Origin: JALOOX01 sp964557955
GTDB lineage: Bacteria > Desulfobacterota > Syntrophobacteria > Syntrophobacterales > Syntrophobacteraceae
Assembly (NCBI GenBank): GCA_964557955.1
Contig: CAZLCS010000006.1
Span: 104,441-168,440 of the forward strand
Direction: 5' to 3'
DNA: 64,000 nucleotides
A program made the translations under genes and the position numbers. Below are positions 1 through 7,653 of the stretch, one piece after another; within the stretch, counting starts at the first letter, position 1; each line of letters opens with the position of its first letter. The notes beneath the pieces were generated by a model that was not told where the DNA came from, ran no database searches, and saw only the letters and a program-made list of their open reading frames with translations.

Positions 1-1791
1 CAGGGCAACCCTGACCGTTCTGGTCCCCGGGGCGAGCTCAGCGGAGATCGGAGTACGTCCGATGGATTTGTCGTCCACTCGGACCTCGGCTCCGGGAGGA
101 TCGCTGACGATCTTGAGCCTCGCATTCTTCATTTCAGGTTCAAGTCGGATTCGTAGTGGGTATTCTCTGGCTTCACCCAGTTGAATCTCTTCAGACCAGT
201 CCACAAAGCCTTTCAATCTGGCTGTCGCCCTGAACTTGCCCAATGGGAGAGCAATTTCAGCCGGGCTCATTCCCTTGGTTTGTCCATTGATCAGAATCTC
301 TGCGCCTCCGGGATCGGTTTGCACCTTGAGCGTTGCAGTCTGAACCGCGAGAACGGGTTTGAGCTCGGCCGGAATGGAGTACTCCTTTTCCTCGCTCAAC
401 CGGATGCGGCTCTTCCATTCCTCGTGGTCCGCGAGGACCAGGACGATATCATGTTCCCCAAGGGGAAGCTCCAGGCCCAGGGGCGTCTTTCCCTCGGAAA
501 CTCCGTCGATCGAAACAGCAGCTCCAGGCGGCGTGCTTTCGAGCTTCACAAATGCCAATGCAACTCTCTCTTTGAGCTGAATCTGCAGAGGATAAAGCCT
601 CGGTTCGCTCAGGTTGAGCTCTTCCGTCCATTCCTCATGGCCGGGCGCCACGGCCCTCACCGAGTGTTTCCCAATTCCCAGTTGGATTTCCAGGGGCGTC
701 TTTCCCCGCAGCGAACCATCGACCCATACCTCCGCTCCAACGGGAAGACTCTCCGCTTTGAGCACCGCCATCTGTTCGGGGGGGGGCTTGTCTCCGCCGG
801 GTTCGCCGAACCACCCGGTGACTTTCTGCAGGATGCTGGGGTAGAGAACCACAAATGTTCCCGCCAGGGCGATGGCGACCAGGACGATGAGCAGAGGAAG
901 ACGCGCTCCGGAAGGTCTGGCCTGAGGCGCGGCAGGTGCGGAGGGTTGTACGGGAGTGAAGACTACAGTAGCCGTCTCCCTTGCCCGACATTCGCGCAGA
1001 GCATCCGCCAGGGCTTCTCCGGACGGGTAGCGATCACGAGGATCCTTGGCGAGGCATTTCATGATCACGCGCGACAGCGTCGGATCCATGGCATTGTTCA
1101 GTTCGGTGGGGTCCGGAGGTGTGGTGTTGGTGATCTCGTTGAACAGGGTCGCAAGGGTCTTGCCCTGCCGCCCGAACGGCCTCGTCCCCGTGCTCAGCTC
1201 ATAAAGAATCACGCCCAGGGAGAAGAGGTCGGATCGGCCATCGATGGTTTTGCCAAGCACCTGCTCGGGGGACATGTAGGCGGGGGTCCCCAGAATCTCA
1301 CCGTCCTGCGTCTGGAGAGTCGCCGAAGGGTCTTCGATATGGGCGATGCCGAAATCCGTGATCTTGATGCGCTCCTTCGGTTGGACCAGGATATTGCTCG
1401 GTTTGATGTCGCGATGGACCACTCCCTTGCTGTGGGCGTAGTCGAGGGTCTCGGCAATCTGAATACCGACTTCGAGGACTTCGTCCAATCTGAATTGCCT
1501 GTCTTCCATGACCTCGTTGAGCGGCTTTCCTTCGAGGAACTCCATGGCGATGTAGATGGTCCCGTGGTCTTCGCCGACATCGTATACCGTGACGATGTTG
1601 GGATGAGAGAGCCTCCCGATGGCCTTGGCTTCCTTGAGAAATCTCCTGACGAAGGCATCGCTCGCATTGCGGTCCTGTCGCAGGACCTTCAGCGCCACTG
1701 TGCGGTCGATCTGGGGGTCGTGGGCCTCATAAACGACCCCCATGGAGCCCCTTCCCAGTTCCCTCAAGGTTTCATAGCGACCATACTTCAT
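1..1791 (-). CDS. Serine/threonine protein kinase with C-terminal PEGA repeats (C-terminus off the left edge)
   Basis: The 597 readable codons begin at the ATG at 1791-1789 and run off the window without a stop. The first ~265 residues are a Hanks-type kinase domain: glycine loop GRGSMG near residue 13, VALKVL lysine, catalytic HRDIKPSN, DFG, and a TPAYMSPEQ activation segment. A proline/alanine-rich linker leads to one membrane helix (about residues 300-320). Outside the membrane come at least three complete PEGA repeats and the start of a fourth, each with a 'PxGAxVxxDG...GxTPL' core. PEGA domains are thought to bind surface or extracellular ligands, so this is probably a membrane receptor kinase. 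The substrate cannot be told. No operon partner is seen; the next gene (SanA-like) is divergent. Confidence 0.93.
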   Translation of the reverse strand, partial: MKYGRYETLRELGRGSMGVVYEAHDPQIDRTVALKVLRQDRNASDAFVRRFLKEAKAIGRLSHPNIVTVYDVGEDHGTIYIAMEFLEGKPLNEVMEDRQFRLDEVLEVGIQIAETLDYAHSKGVVHRDIKPSNILVQPKERIKITDFGIAHIEDPSATLQTQDGEILGTPAYMSPEQVLGKTIDGRSDLFSLGVILYELSTGTRPFGRQGKTLATLFNEITNTTPPDPTELNNAMDPTLSRVIMKCLAKDPRDRYPSGEALADALRECRARETATVVFTPVQPSAPAAPQARPSGARLPLLIVLVAIALAGTFVVLYPSILQKVTGWFGEPGGDKPPPEQMAVLKAESLPVGAEVWVDGSLRGKTPLEIQLGIGKHSVRAVAPGHEEWTEELNLSEPRLYPLQIQLKERVALAFVKLESTPPGAAVSIDGVSEGKTPLGLELPLGEHDIVLVLADHEEWKSRIRLSEEKEYSIPAELKPVLAVQTATLKVQTDPGGAEILINGQTKGMSPAEIALPLGKFRATARLKGFVDWSEEIQLGEAREYPLRIRLEPEMKNARLKIVSDPPGAEVRVDDKSIGRTPISAELAPGTRTVRVAL

Positions 1792-1880
1792 AAATGTTCA
1801 GCTTCCTGTGCCGTTCATGGCCGCAAATGCGCTCGGAACGCGGGGATTGCGGCGCCTTGAGCGTTTGTGAGCGATCATGA

Positions 1881-1909
1881 AAAATAAAAAATTTACAAAG
1901 TAATCTCAA
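1881..1909 (-). promoter_or_regulatory. Possible sigma-70 promoter of the kinase gene
   Basis: On the minus strand TTGAGA (1909-1904) and TATTTT (1886-1881) are separated by 17 bases in an A+T-rich stretch that stands out from the G+C-rich surroundings. It lies 90 bases upstream of the kinase start. This is a pattern match only. Confidence 0.35.
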
Positions 1910-2002
1910 TGAGTTATCTAACACCTGAACGGCTGGTGGATCAAGGGGAATTCGATAGATATAAGGGCTTTGACACCAGTTTTTGAGAATATCCCGAGAG
2001 CC

Positions 2003-2656
2003 ATGAATCGCAAAACGAAAGCAGTCATTCTCGGAGTTGCCTCGATTCCGCTGGTGGCAGTCCTGGTGGCGGGAGTGCTGGTGCGGCACGCAGCCAAGGA
2101 TCGCACTTATGAAGACCTGGCGGATGTGCCCCATCGCAAAGTGGGGTTGGTTCTCGGTTGCTCCAAGCGCCAGGCCGACGGGAGTCCGAACGAGTTCTTC
2201 GTGAACCGTATGCAGGCAGCGGCAGACTTGCTCAAGGCGGGAAAGGTCGAATACCTGCTGGTGAGCGGGGACAACCGCACCCGACGTTACAATGAGACCC
2301 GGGATATGAGGAGGGCCCTGCTGAAGCTGGGCGTACCGGCCAACCGCGTTTACTGCGATTACGCGGGATTCAGGACTCTCGACTCCATAGTCCGGGCCCA
2401 CAGGGTCTTCGGGCAGTCTTCCCTGACCATCGTCTCCCAGAAGTTCCACAACGAGCGGGCCATCTTCATCGCTCTGCACAAGGGGATCGACGCCATCGGC
2501 TTCAATGCCCGCGGGGTCGTCGCCTCCGAAAGTCTCGTCACCCACTGCCGCGAGCAGCTGGCGCGGGTCAGGACCATCCTGGATGTCTTCTTTCTGGATA
2601 CCCCTCCCAAGTTCCTCGGAGACAAGATCGAAATCGACGGCTCGCCGCAGTCCTGA
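2003..2656 (+). CDS. SanA-like membrane protein (DUF218/YdcF family)
   Basis: The product is 217 residues. An N-terminal signal-anchor helix (about residues 8-26) is followed by a DUF218 fold with 'GLVLGCSKRQADGSPNEFF', 'LLVSGDN', and a conserved 'TLDSIVRA...SQKFHNERAIFIA' region typical of SanA (vancomycin high-temperature exclusion protein), which acts in envelope barrier function. Length and architecture match the family. The ATG at 2003 gives a normal signal anchor; an in-frame ATG at 1970 would add 11 residues that look non-coding. The molecular activity of SanA is not established. Confidence 0.88.
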   Translation: MNRKTKAVILGVASIPLVAVLVAGVLVRHAAKDRTYEDLADVPHRKVGLVLGCSKRQADGSPNEFFVNRMQAAADLLKAGKVEYLLVSGDNRTRRYNETRDMRRALLKLGVPANRVYCDYAGFRTLDSIVRAHRVFGQSSLTIVSQKFHNERAIFIALHKGIDAIGFNARGVVASESLVTHCREQLARVRTILDVFFLDTPPKFLGDKIEIDGSPQS

Positions 2657-2671
2657 TAATTCCGGAGCTCG

Positions 2672-3049
2672 TCACCAACGGGTGCGGCCGGTGCCTTTCT
2701 CATCTGCCTTTCTATATTTTTTGTTCACCCGGTAATGAGCCACATTGAGATGAAAGCCTCCGGGCTGCTCCAGCACCTCGAAGTCCTGGACGAGGCGATG
2801 GATCCCGGGAAATCGCGAGTACCTCCGTGCGAGCAGGTAAGTCAGGACCTCGTAAACCTCCTGGCTGTCTTGCGTCGGTTCCCCGGCAAGGTCTTCTCCA
2901 AAATTCAGAATTTGCTCCACCTGCTTTTCTTTCGGGAGCATGGAGATGTTCCAGATAATGATGGCCATTTCCAGGGCCTTGCGCTGATCCTCGAAGCTCT
3001 TTGCATGCTTCAGCAAGGGCTCGGCGAAATCGATGATGATTTCGGACAT
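2672..3049 (-). CDS. Conserved hypothetical protein, 125 aa
   Basis: No named domain is recognised. The product is soluble, mostly helical and leucine-rich, beginning 'MSEIIIDFAEPLLKH' and ending with a basic tail. It has no signal peptide, membrane segment or cysteine motif. The frame reads as real protein, with balanced composition and amphipathic helices, whereas the antisense frame does not. It is convergent with the SanA-like gene (16-base gap) and follows a small basic ORF on the same strand. Function unknown. Confidence 0.7.
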   Translation of the reverse strand: MSEIIIDFAEPLLKHAKSFEDQRKALEMAIIIWNISMLPKEKQVEQILNFGEDLAGEPTQDSQEVYEVLTYLLARRYSRFPGIHRLVQDFEVLEQPGGFHLNVAHYRVNKKYRKADEKGTGRTRW

Positions 3050-3097
3050 TTTTACCGGATCGTTATCTTCAATCCGGACCTTCCAGCCTTTTGCCGA

Positions 3098-3325
3098 TTA
3101 CGCCCCCACGACGGGGCTCAGAAGCCTTTCCCTGCTGCCCTCGATCAGCTCCCGTTGGCGTTCCCTCTCCCTGATCGCTTTCAGGTGCCGTTTTTCCGCC
3201 TTGGTCTTCTTCTTGACCGCCATCCTCTCCTGAATCTCCCTTGACAAGCCACACCGCTCCAGCTCGACCGGATTCTCGACTTCCGGGTCAGTCCCGGCAG
3301 GGCGGGGGAGGGCTCGTCGGTCCAT
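3098..3325 (-). CDS. Small basic hypothetical protein
   Basis: The open frame codes for up to 75 residues, the last ~40 very basic and probably a single helix (MAVKKKTKAEKRHLKAI...). The only good ribosome site (AGGAG, 4 bases before ATG) precedes the internal ATG at 3223, so the real product may be just 41 residues. It sits 48 bases upstream of the 125-aa hypothetical gene and may be co-transcribed with it. Function unknown. Confidence 0.4.
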   Translation of the reverse strand: MDRRALPRPAGTDPEVENPVELERCGLSREIQERMAVKKKTKAEKRHLKAIRERERQRELIEGSRERLLSPVVGA

Positions 3326-3408
3326 GATTCGTCAATATCGGAAGAACTGCAGGGGAGAATAGCATGGAAGGGCTTCGACACACCAGTTCTATCATGCCCG
3401 GAACCCGG

Positions 3409-4486
3409 TCACTGATGGGATGAGCCAAAGTGCTCAAGGTAGGAAAGGAAAGAAAGAATGAGAATGGCTGAGGCGATGGCTCCTGCGAAGAGCATGGCTT
3501 TCCATCGTTTGAGGGGGCGCCGCTCCGGGGAGCGATCGAGGAAGGGAAGCGCCAGCAGCAGGCCGGCGAGGGCACCGGGAATGACGACGGCACCCACGAA
3601 GGTGAGGGGGCCGCTGAAAATCCCGACCAGCTTATTGAGGAACAGGACCCACCACTCGGGACGGGGTACGAAGCTCGAGTCGGTCGGGTCGGCAGGATCG
3701 GCATAGGGAACAGGAAGCCAGAACCTCGTCACCAGCCCGATGGCAAGGACCGTAAAGATGAACAGGGCCAGCCACCGGCTCACCATCACAGGAAAGAGTG
3801 GGACCTTGCGCGGCGGTGTCTCCGGATGGGAGGCTGGCGTGGAAAGCCCGCGGCAGGCCAGAAAGGCAAAGTGCAGAAACAGAAGAACCATCAAAAGGCC
3901 GGGGAAAAAGATCGTGTGCAGCACGTAAAAACGAGTCAGGGCAACCACGCCGGTTCGCGGCCCCCCCTGCAGCAGGCTGACCATGAACTGTCCTGCGCCC
4001 GGAACCGATGCCATGATGCTGGTGCGCACCTGAGTGGTCCAGTACCCTTCCTGGGTCCAGGGCAGCAGGTCCCCCGTGATGATGAAGATAGGCAGGAAGA
4101 GAAGCAGGATCACCCCGGATCCATACCATCTCCCGCGGCTCCTTGCAGGCGCCCGTCCAGAACGTCTGGACCAGATGAATCAGCATGACCACCAGGAGCA
4201 GGTTCCAGGACCAGTGATGCACTCCTCTGATGAGGTCTCCGAAAGGAAGCTCGTACTGAGCGTATTGAACGCTGTCGTAGGCCGCCCCCGGATAGGGTGA
4301 GTAGTAGAAGGCCATGAAAGCGCCGCTCAGAAACAGCAGGACAACCAGCACCAGAGCCAGAGAACCGCTGAACCGCGTCCAGGAGATGGCATCGCTCGAA
4401 ACCTGTACACCCTTCAGGCTATCCGCCAGTTTGTCGATGCCCAGCCGTTCCCGCCAGCCTGTCCGAGTGTGGTTCGCTCCCTTCAT
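3409..4486 (-). pseudogene. Cytochrome b6-type subunit of a bc complex, interrupted by a +1 frameshift
   Basis: Two overlapping frames join to make one cytochrome b of about 358 residues. Frame 1 (4486 to about 4117) has helix A and helix B with heme histidines H90/H104, ending 'KEPREMVWIRG'. Frame 2 (from about 4113) resumes at 'VILLLFLPIFIITGDLLPWTQEGYW', then helix D with the second His pair (VLH...LHF, 15 apart, the b6-type spacing), a PEWW quinol-site motif and three more helices. The switch lies in a run of four G (minus strand, 4116-4113): one G too many. The gene follows two heme proteins and a Rieske gene. It may be a real inactivating mutation or a sequencing/assembly error; all other functional residues are intact. 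Confidence 0.85.
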
Positions 4487-4511
4487 GCGCGGCCTTTCTA
4501 TCTGGGAATGC

Positions 4512-5603
4512 TCATTGGACGAATCGGAGAATCAGGGCCTCAGTAGCTTTGGAGTGATCTTCTCCAGCATTGTCAAATACGGCGATGGCGAAGCTGTATT
4601 GTTTCTTGGGATCGAATACGACGTCGTCCTCGTGGCCCGTGTCCAGTCGGCGCTGGAGCATGAGTGTCCAATGGCCGTCCGAATGGCGGGAAAGGGCGCG
4701 CACATCTGCTCGAGAGCCGCTGGGCCGAACCGGCATCCGAAAGGGCACAACGTCACCCGCTTTGAAAACGGAGTAATCCCTGATCTCCACCGCCTCCTCA
4801 AAGAGGAGCGAGCCAGGAACGGAAGGCGGCCTGCCCGGATCCTGGCGGTAGCGAGGTCCGGATTTGTCGTCCAGCTCATTTCTCAAGTCGCCGCCATCTC
4901 CTGCATCGGACCTCCGGCCCGAATGCTTGGTGGGCTCATACTCCCCCAAAGGCGCCGGCACGGTGAGCCACGTGTCGTCGGCGTACTGGTAAGGTGCGGA
5001 TCGAGCCGCCTTCCAGCGCCACAGATCTCCCTTTTCCGTTGGCGATCGGGTGGCCAGTACCCATTTCTCCTTGGGCAGGTCGGGCGGACTGTGACACACA
5101 ATGGCGCAGCTGCGCGTGGCGAATTTGTCGATGCGGGTGATTTCGAACAGAACGGCCAGCCGGTCTTCATCACCCTCAAGATGCTCCCATTGCATCCCGT
5201 CAAACATCCATGCCCTTTTGGTGATGCTCAGTGTCGGGTCTTTCCATCGAAACAGGAAGCAAATCTCGCTCTCCGTGTAAACGGCTCGAAGGGCCACCTC
5301 CTCCTTCTGCCCGGCAAGAGCCTCTCTCCCTTCGACGGGAATGCGGACCTCCGGCGTGTCGTTCCATACAGCATCGTCAATGTCGGCAGGGGATCGGTCG
5401 GTGTGGACGACATTCACGATCATCGGTGCTGCCCGAGCCCCCGAATGGGGAACCCAGAATACGCATCCGAAGAACAAGGCCAGACTCACCCTATCGAATG
5501 TTGAAAGCCTGCGCACAGCCGCACCCGTTTCTGTTCTTCTCGACCCGATTCCATGGTTCCTCGAGGCGGGGCGGTCCTGCTTCGGAGCTGCGCGGCAAAG
5601 CAC
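4512..5603 (-). CDS. Ethylbenzene-dehydrogenase-type heme-binding protein (second paralogue)
   Basis: The product is 363 residues starting at GTG 5603. A hydrophobic signal segment (about residues 36-58, ending GARAA) is followed by an EB_dh-like beta-sandwich. A heme-c attachment site C166-AIV-C170-H171 has three, not two, residues between the cysteines. The C-terminal half contains 'PVRPSGSRADVRAL' and 'LDTGHEDDVVFDPKKQYSFAIAVFD', as in its neighbour. It is about half identical by eye to the protein encoded immediately upstream, so the pair arose by tandem duplication. It lies 25 bases before the cytochrome b gene. Probable role: periplasmic electron acceptor from the Rieske protein; this is inferred from position. 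Confidence 0.82.
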   Translation of the reverse strand: MLCRAAPKQDRPASRNHGIGSRRTETGAAVRRLSTFDRVSLALFFGCVFWVPHSGARAAPMIVNVVHTDRSPADIDDAVWNDTPEVRIPVEGREALAGQKEEVALRAVYTESEICFLFRWKDPTLSITKRAWMFDGMQWEHLEGDEDRLAVLFEITRIDKFATRSCAIVCHSPPDLPKEKWVLATRSPTEKGDLWRWKAARSAPYQYADDTWLTVPAPLGEYEPTKHSGRRSDAGDGGDLRNELDDKSGPRYRQDPGRPPSVPGSLLFEEAVEIRDYSVFKAGDVVPFRMPVRPSGSRADVRALSRHSDGHWTLMLQRRLDTGHEDDVVFDPKKQYSFAIAVFDNAGEDHSKATEALILRFVQ

Positions 5604-5634
5604 AGTCCCAATCCATCCACCGCCCCTCAGGATA

Positions 5635-6618
5635 TCATTGGCCGAATTCCAGAGTCAGGACCTCCGAGTCATACGAATTCTCATCACCGGAGTCGTCAAA
5701 GAGAGCCATGGCAAAACTGTATTTCTTCTTCGTGTTGAAGACCACGTCGTCATCATGGGTGGTGTCGAGCCTGCGCGAGAGCATCACGGTCCACATGCCG
5801 TCACCGTAGTTGCTGAGCGCCTTGATGTCGGCACGGGAGCCATCGGGCTTTTTGGGCATTTGATAGGTGATCCGGTCGCCCGCTTTGAAAGCCGAGTAAT
5901 CCTTGATCTCGACAGCCTCTTCGGCGAGCAGGAAACCGGGAGCGGAAGCCGGTTTGCTCGGGTCCTGCATGAGTCGGGGCTTGGATTTGTCCTCCACTTC
6001 GTTCTTGACATCTCCCCCGGAGCCTGCGCCGTTCTTGCGTCCAGTGTTGTCGCCGGCCACGGTCAGCCAACCGTCGTCAGCAACCTTGTACGGGTCGGAG
6101 CGGGCGGCTTTCCAGTGCCACAGGCCTCCTTTCTCACCCGCTGTGGCCGTCGCGAACTTGAAATCTTTGGCAGGTGCCCCGGCAGGGCCGTGGCAGGTGA
6201 CGGCACATCCTTTCGTGGCGAAATTGCTGATGCGGTCGATTTCGAACAACAGGCTGATGCGATCGTCGTTGCCCTTGACGTGATTCCAGTTCTGACCGTC
6301 GAACTCCCACACGTCTTTGAGGACACTCTTGTTGGCATCCTTCCAATTGAACAGAAAATAGATGCTGTCACTCGTGCAAAGGGCCTTGACCGTAACGGCC
6401 GCCTTCTTCCCCGCAAATTTCTCCTTGCCTTCGAAGGGTACCTCGACGGCCTTGGCTTTTTGCCAGACCGCGTCATCAAGACCGGTCGGCGCCTCCTTCA
6501 CGGAGAGTGCGGTGACAGTCTGTTTGGCTGCAGCCAGGGCGCGCTCGGTTCCAAGCCAGGCCGCTCCAAGAGCGAAAGCCACCAGAACGATTACGGGCAC
6601 CATTTTCTTCTTGCTCAT
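5635..6618 (-). CDS. Ethylbenzene-dehydrogenase-type heme-binding protein (first paralogue)
   Basis: The product is 327 residues with a clear N-terminal signal peptide (MSKKKMVPVIV...ALAAA, about 30 residues). The body is an EB_dh-like heme domain (PF09459-like). The sequence C138-AVT-C142-H143 is a CX3CH heme attachment site, and 'YQMPKKPDGSRAD' could supply an axial methionine. In the known family (ethylbenzene and DMSO-type dehydrogenase gamma subunits) this fold binds heme b or c in periplasmic electron transfer. It sits between the Rieske gene (39-base gap) and its own paralogue (31-base gap), so all four genes probably form one transcript. No molybdopterin catalytic subunit is nearby, which argues for a role in the quinol-oxidising complex. 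Confidence 0.85.
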   Translation of the reverse strand: MSKKKMVPVIVLVAFALGAAWLGTERALAAAKQTVTALSVKEAPTGLDDAVWQKAKAVEVPFEGKEKFAGKKAAVTVKALCTSDSIYFLFNWKDANKSVLKDVWEFDGQNWNHVKGNDDRISLLFEIDRISNFATKGCAVTCHGPAGAPAKDFKFATATAGEKGGLWHWKAARSDPYKVADDGWLTVAGDNTGRKNGAGSGGDVKNEVEDKSKPRLMQDPSKPASAPGFLLAEEAVEIKDYSAFKAGDRITYQMPKKPDGSRADIKALSNYGDGMWTVMLSRRLDTTHDDDVVFNTKKKYSFAMALFDDSGDENSYDSEVLTLEFGQ

Positions 6619-6657
6619 GGGAATCCTCCTCAGGCAGGTTTGAAATCAAGATCAGGC

Positions 6658-7131
6658 TCAGGCTGTCAGGTAAACCTTCAACATACCATCCTCTATCTTG
6701 TGCTCAATGGTGGCCAGAGGGCGTTTGGGCGGGCCGGCGATTGGCGCACCGTCGGCGCTGAATCGGCCGGAATGGCAGGGGCATTCGAATATCCCCGCCT
6801 CCTCGCGCCAAATGACGTTGCAGGCCAAGTGCGTGCATGTGGATGAGAAAGCCGTCAGTTTGTCAGGATCATCGGCCTTGACCCAGACAAAGCCCCTTTG
6901 GGGCAGCACCGGCCATCCGTCCCTGACCATGAATTCATAGGTCAGCATGTGAACCTGCCCCCGGGGTATTTCATCTGTCCCTCCCAGCTCGATCCATCTG
7001 GAAGTCCCCTTCTGGCGGGCAGGTGCCACCACATAGGCCGCCAGCGGTATCCCCGTGACCAGCGCTGTCGCACCGGCCAAAGCCGATAGTTTGACCAAAT
7101 TCCTTCGGCCCGTGTCAGCCTCTTTTCCCAT
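6658..7131 (-). CDS. Rieske [2Fe-2S] protein
   Basis: The product is 157 residues. The N-terminus has a Tat-like twin-arginine motif (GRRNLVKL, residues 8-15) and a membrane anchor (about 15-36). Cluster box I is C99-T-H101 with C104; box II is C117-P-C119-H120-SG. C99, H101, C117 and H120 would bind the cluster, and C104-C119 would form the disulfide. The length fits the Rieske subunit of a bc1/b6f complex. It is first in a four-gene minus-strand set with two EB_dh-type heme proteins and a b6-type cytochrome b; no cytochrome c1 or f gene is present. Function as high-potential quinol oxidant is well supported. Confidence 0.95.
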   Translation of the reverse strand: MGKEADTGRRNLVKLSALAGATALVTGIPLAAYVVAPARQKGTSRWIELGGTDEIPRGQVHMLTYEFMVRDGWPVLPQRGFVWVKADDPDKLTAFSSTCTHLACNVIWREEAGIFECPCHSGRFSADGAPIAGPPKRPLATIEHKIEDGMLKVYLTA

Positions 7132-7653
7132 AGCAGTCCCTCATGCCCCTGTGGGGAACCCTCAACGATAGGGATTACGGTGGCCCGCAATGCTGTTCAA
7201 CTTGAAGCTCAAGACCCGGAACCCGAGACTTTCTAAAGCTCTTTCTCCGGCCGAGTGTGAGATGGATCGTGAATCGCAGGCGGTTAGGAAAACCAGAGCG
7301 TTCGATTCAATCCGAACGTCTTAATGGCCTGCTTGGTCACAGGATGACACTCTGTCGAGGGATCAATAAACGATACATCAGCTCGAATTGAGAGGGGGTT
7401 GTTTGACAATCAAAACAACAACGCGTGACGAGGCATTGGGAAAGGACAAAAATGGGCTGCTGCCTCAGGTTTTTTTGCGGACAGGATTGGAATTTCGGCG
7501 CAACAGGCCTGCCGACAGGATGGCCGCTTCCGAGGAGTGTCCCGGCGTCCAGAGAAGATCATGGATGCCGGGACACTCCTTCGATCTTTCAAAGAAAGCC
7601 TCCGCCTCTGCAGTGCAGCGAAACTGAGAGATCTTATGCCGTGTGCTGTCGCT
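7132..7653. other. 522-base intergenic region upstream of the Rieske gene
   Basis: I see no convincing gene. It contains the long hairpin at 7533-7580 and an interrupted inverted repeat at 7398-7419 (GTTGTTT...AAAACAAC) that could be an operator for the Rieske/cytochrome b operon, although it is about 270 bases upstream of that start. No clear promoter hexamers were found. Confidence 0.5.
7529..7584. terminator. Long GC-rich hairpin downstream of the FG-GAP gene
   Basis: Arms 7533-7546 (AGGAGTGTCCCGGC) and 7567-7580 are perfect complements. Four more pairs, one of them G-U, extend the stem to 18 with a 12-base loop. It lies 74 bases past the stop codon at 7654. There is no U-run on the minus strand, so it may be a transcript-end or stability hairpin rather than a classical terminator. 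Confidence 0.5.

Noticed and set aside
3181..3381. Alternative frames over the small basic ORF
   Set aside because: Frames 3069-3254 and 3181-3381 have no ribosome site and unnatural composition; the frame ending at 3098 is preferred.
4111..4118. Programmed +1 frameshift in cytochrome b
   Set aside because: There is no stop codon or slippery-stop arrangement at the site; cytochrome b genes are not known to use one. Error or mutation is simpler.
7398..7419. FNR or Rex operator
   Set aside because: The half-sites resemble TTGTT/AACAA but spacing does not match either consensus; only listed as an unassigned inverted repeat.
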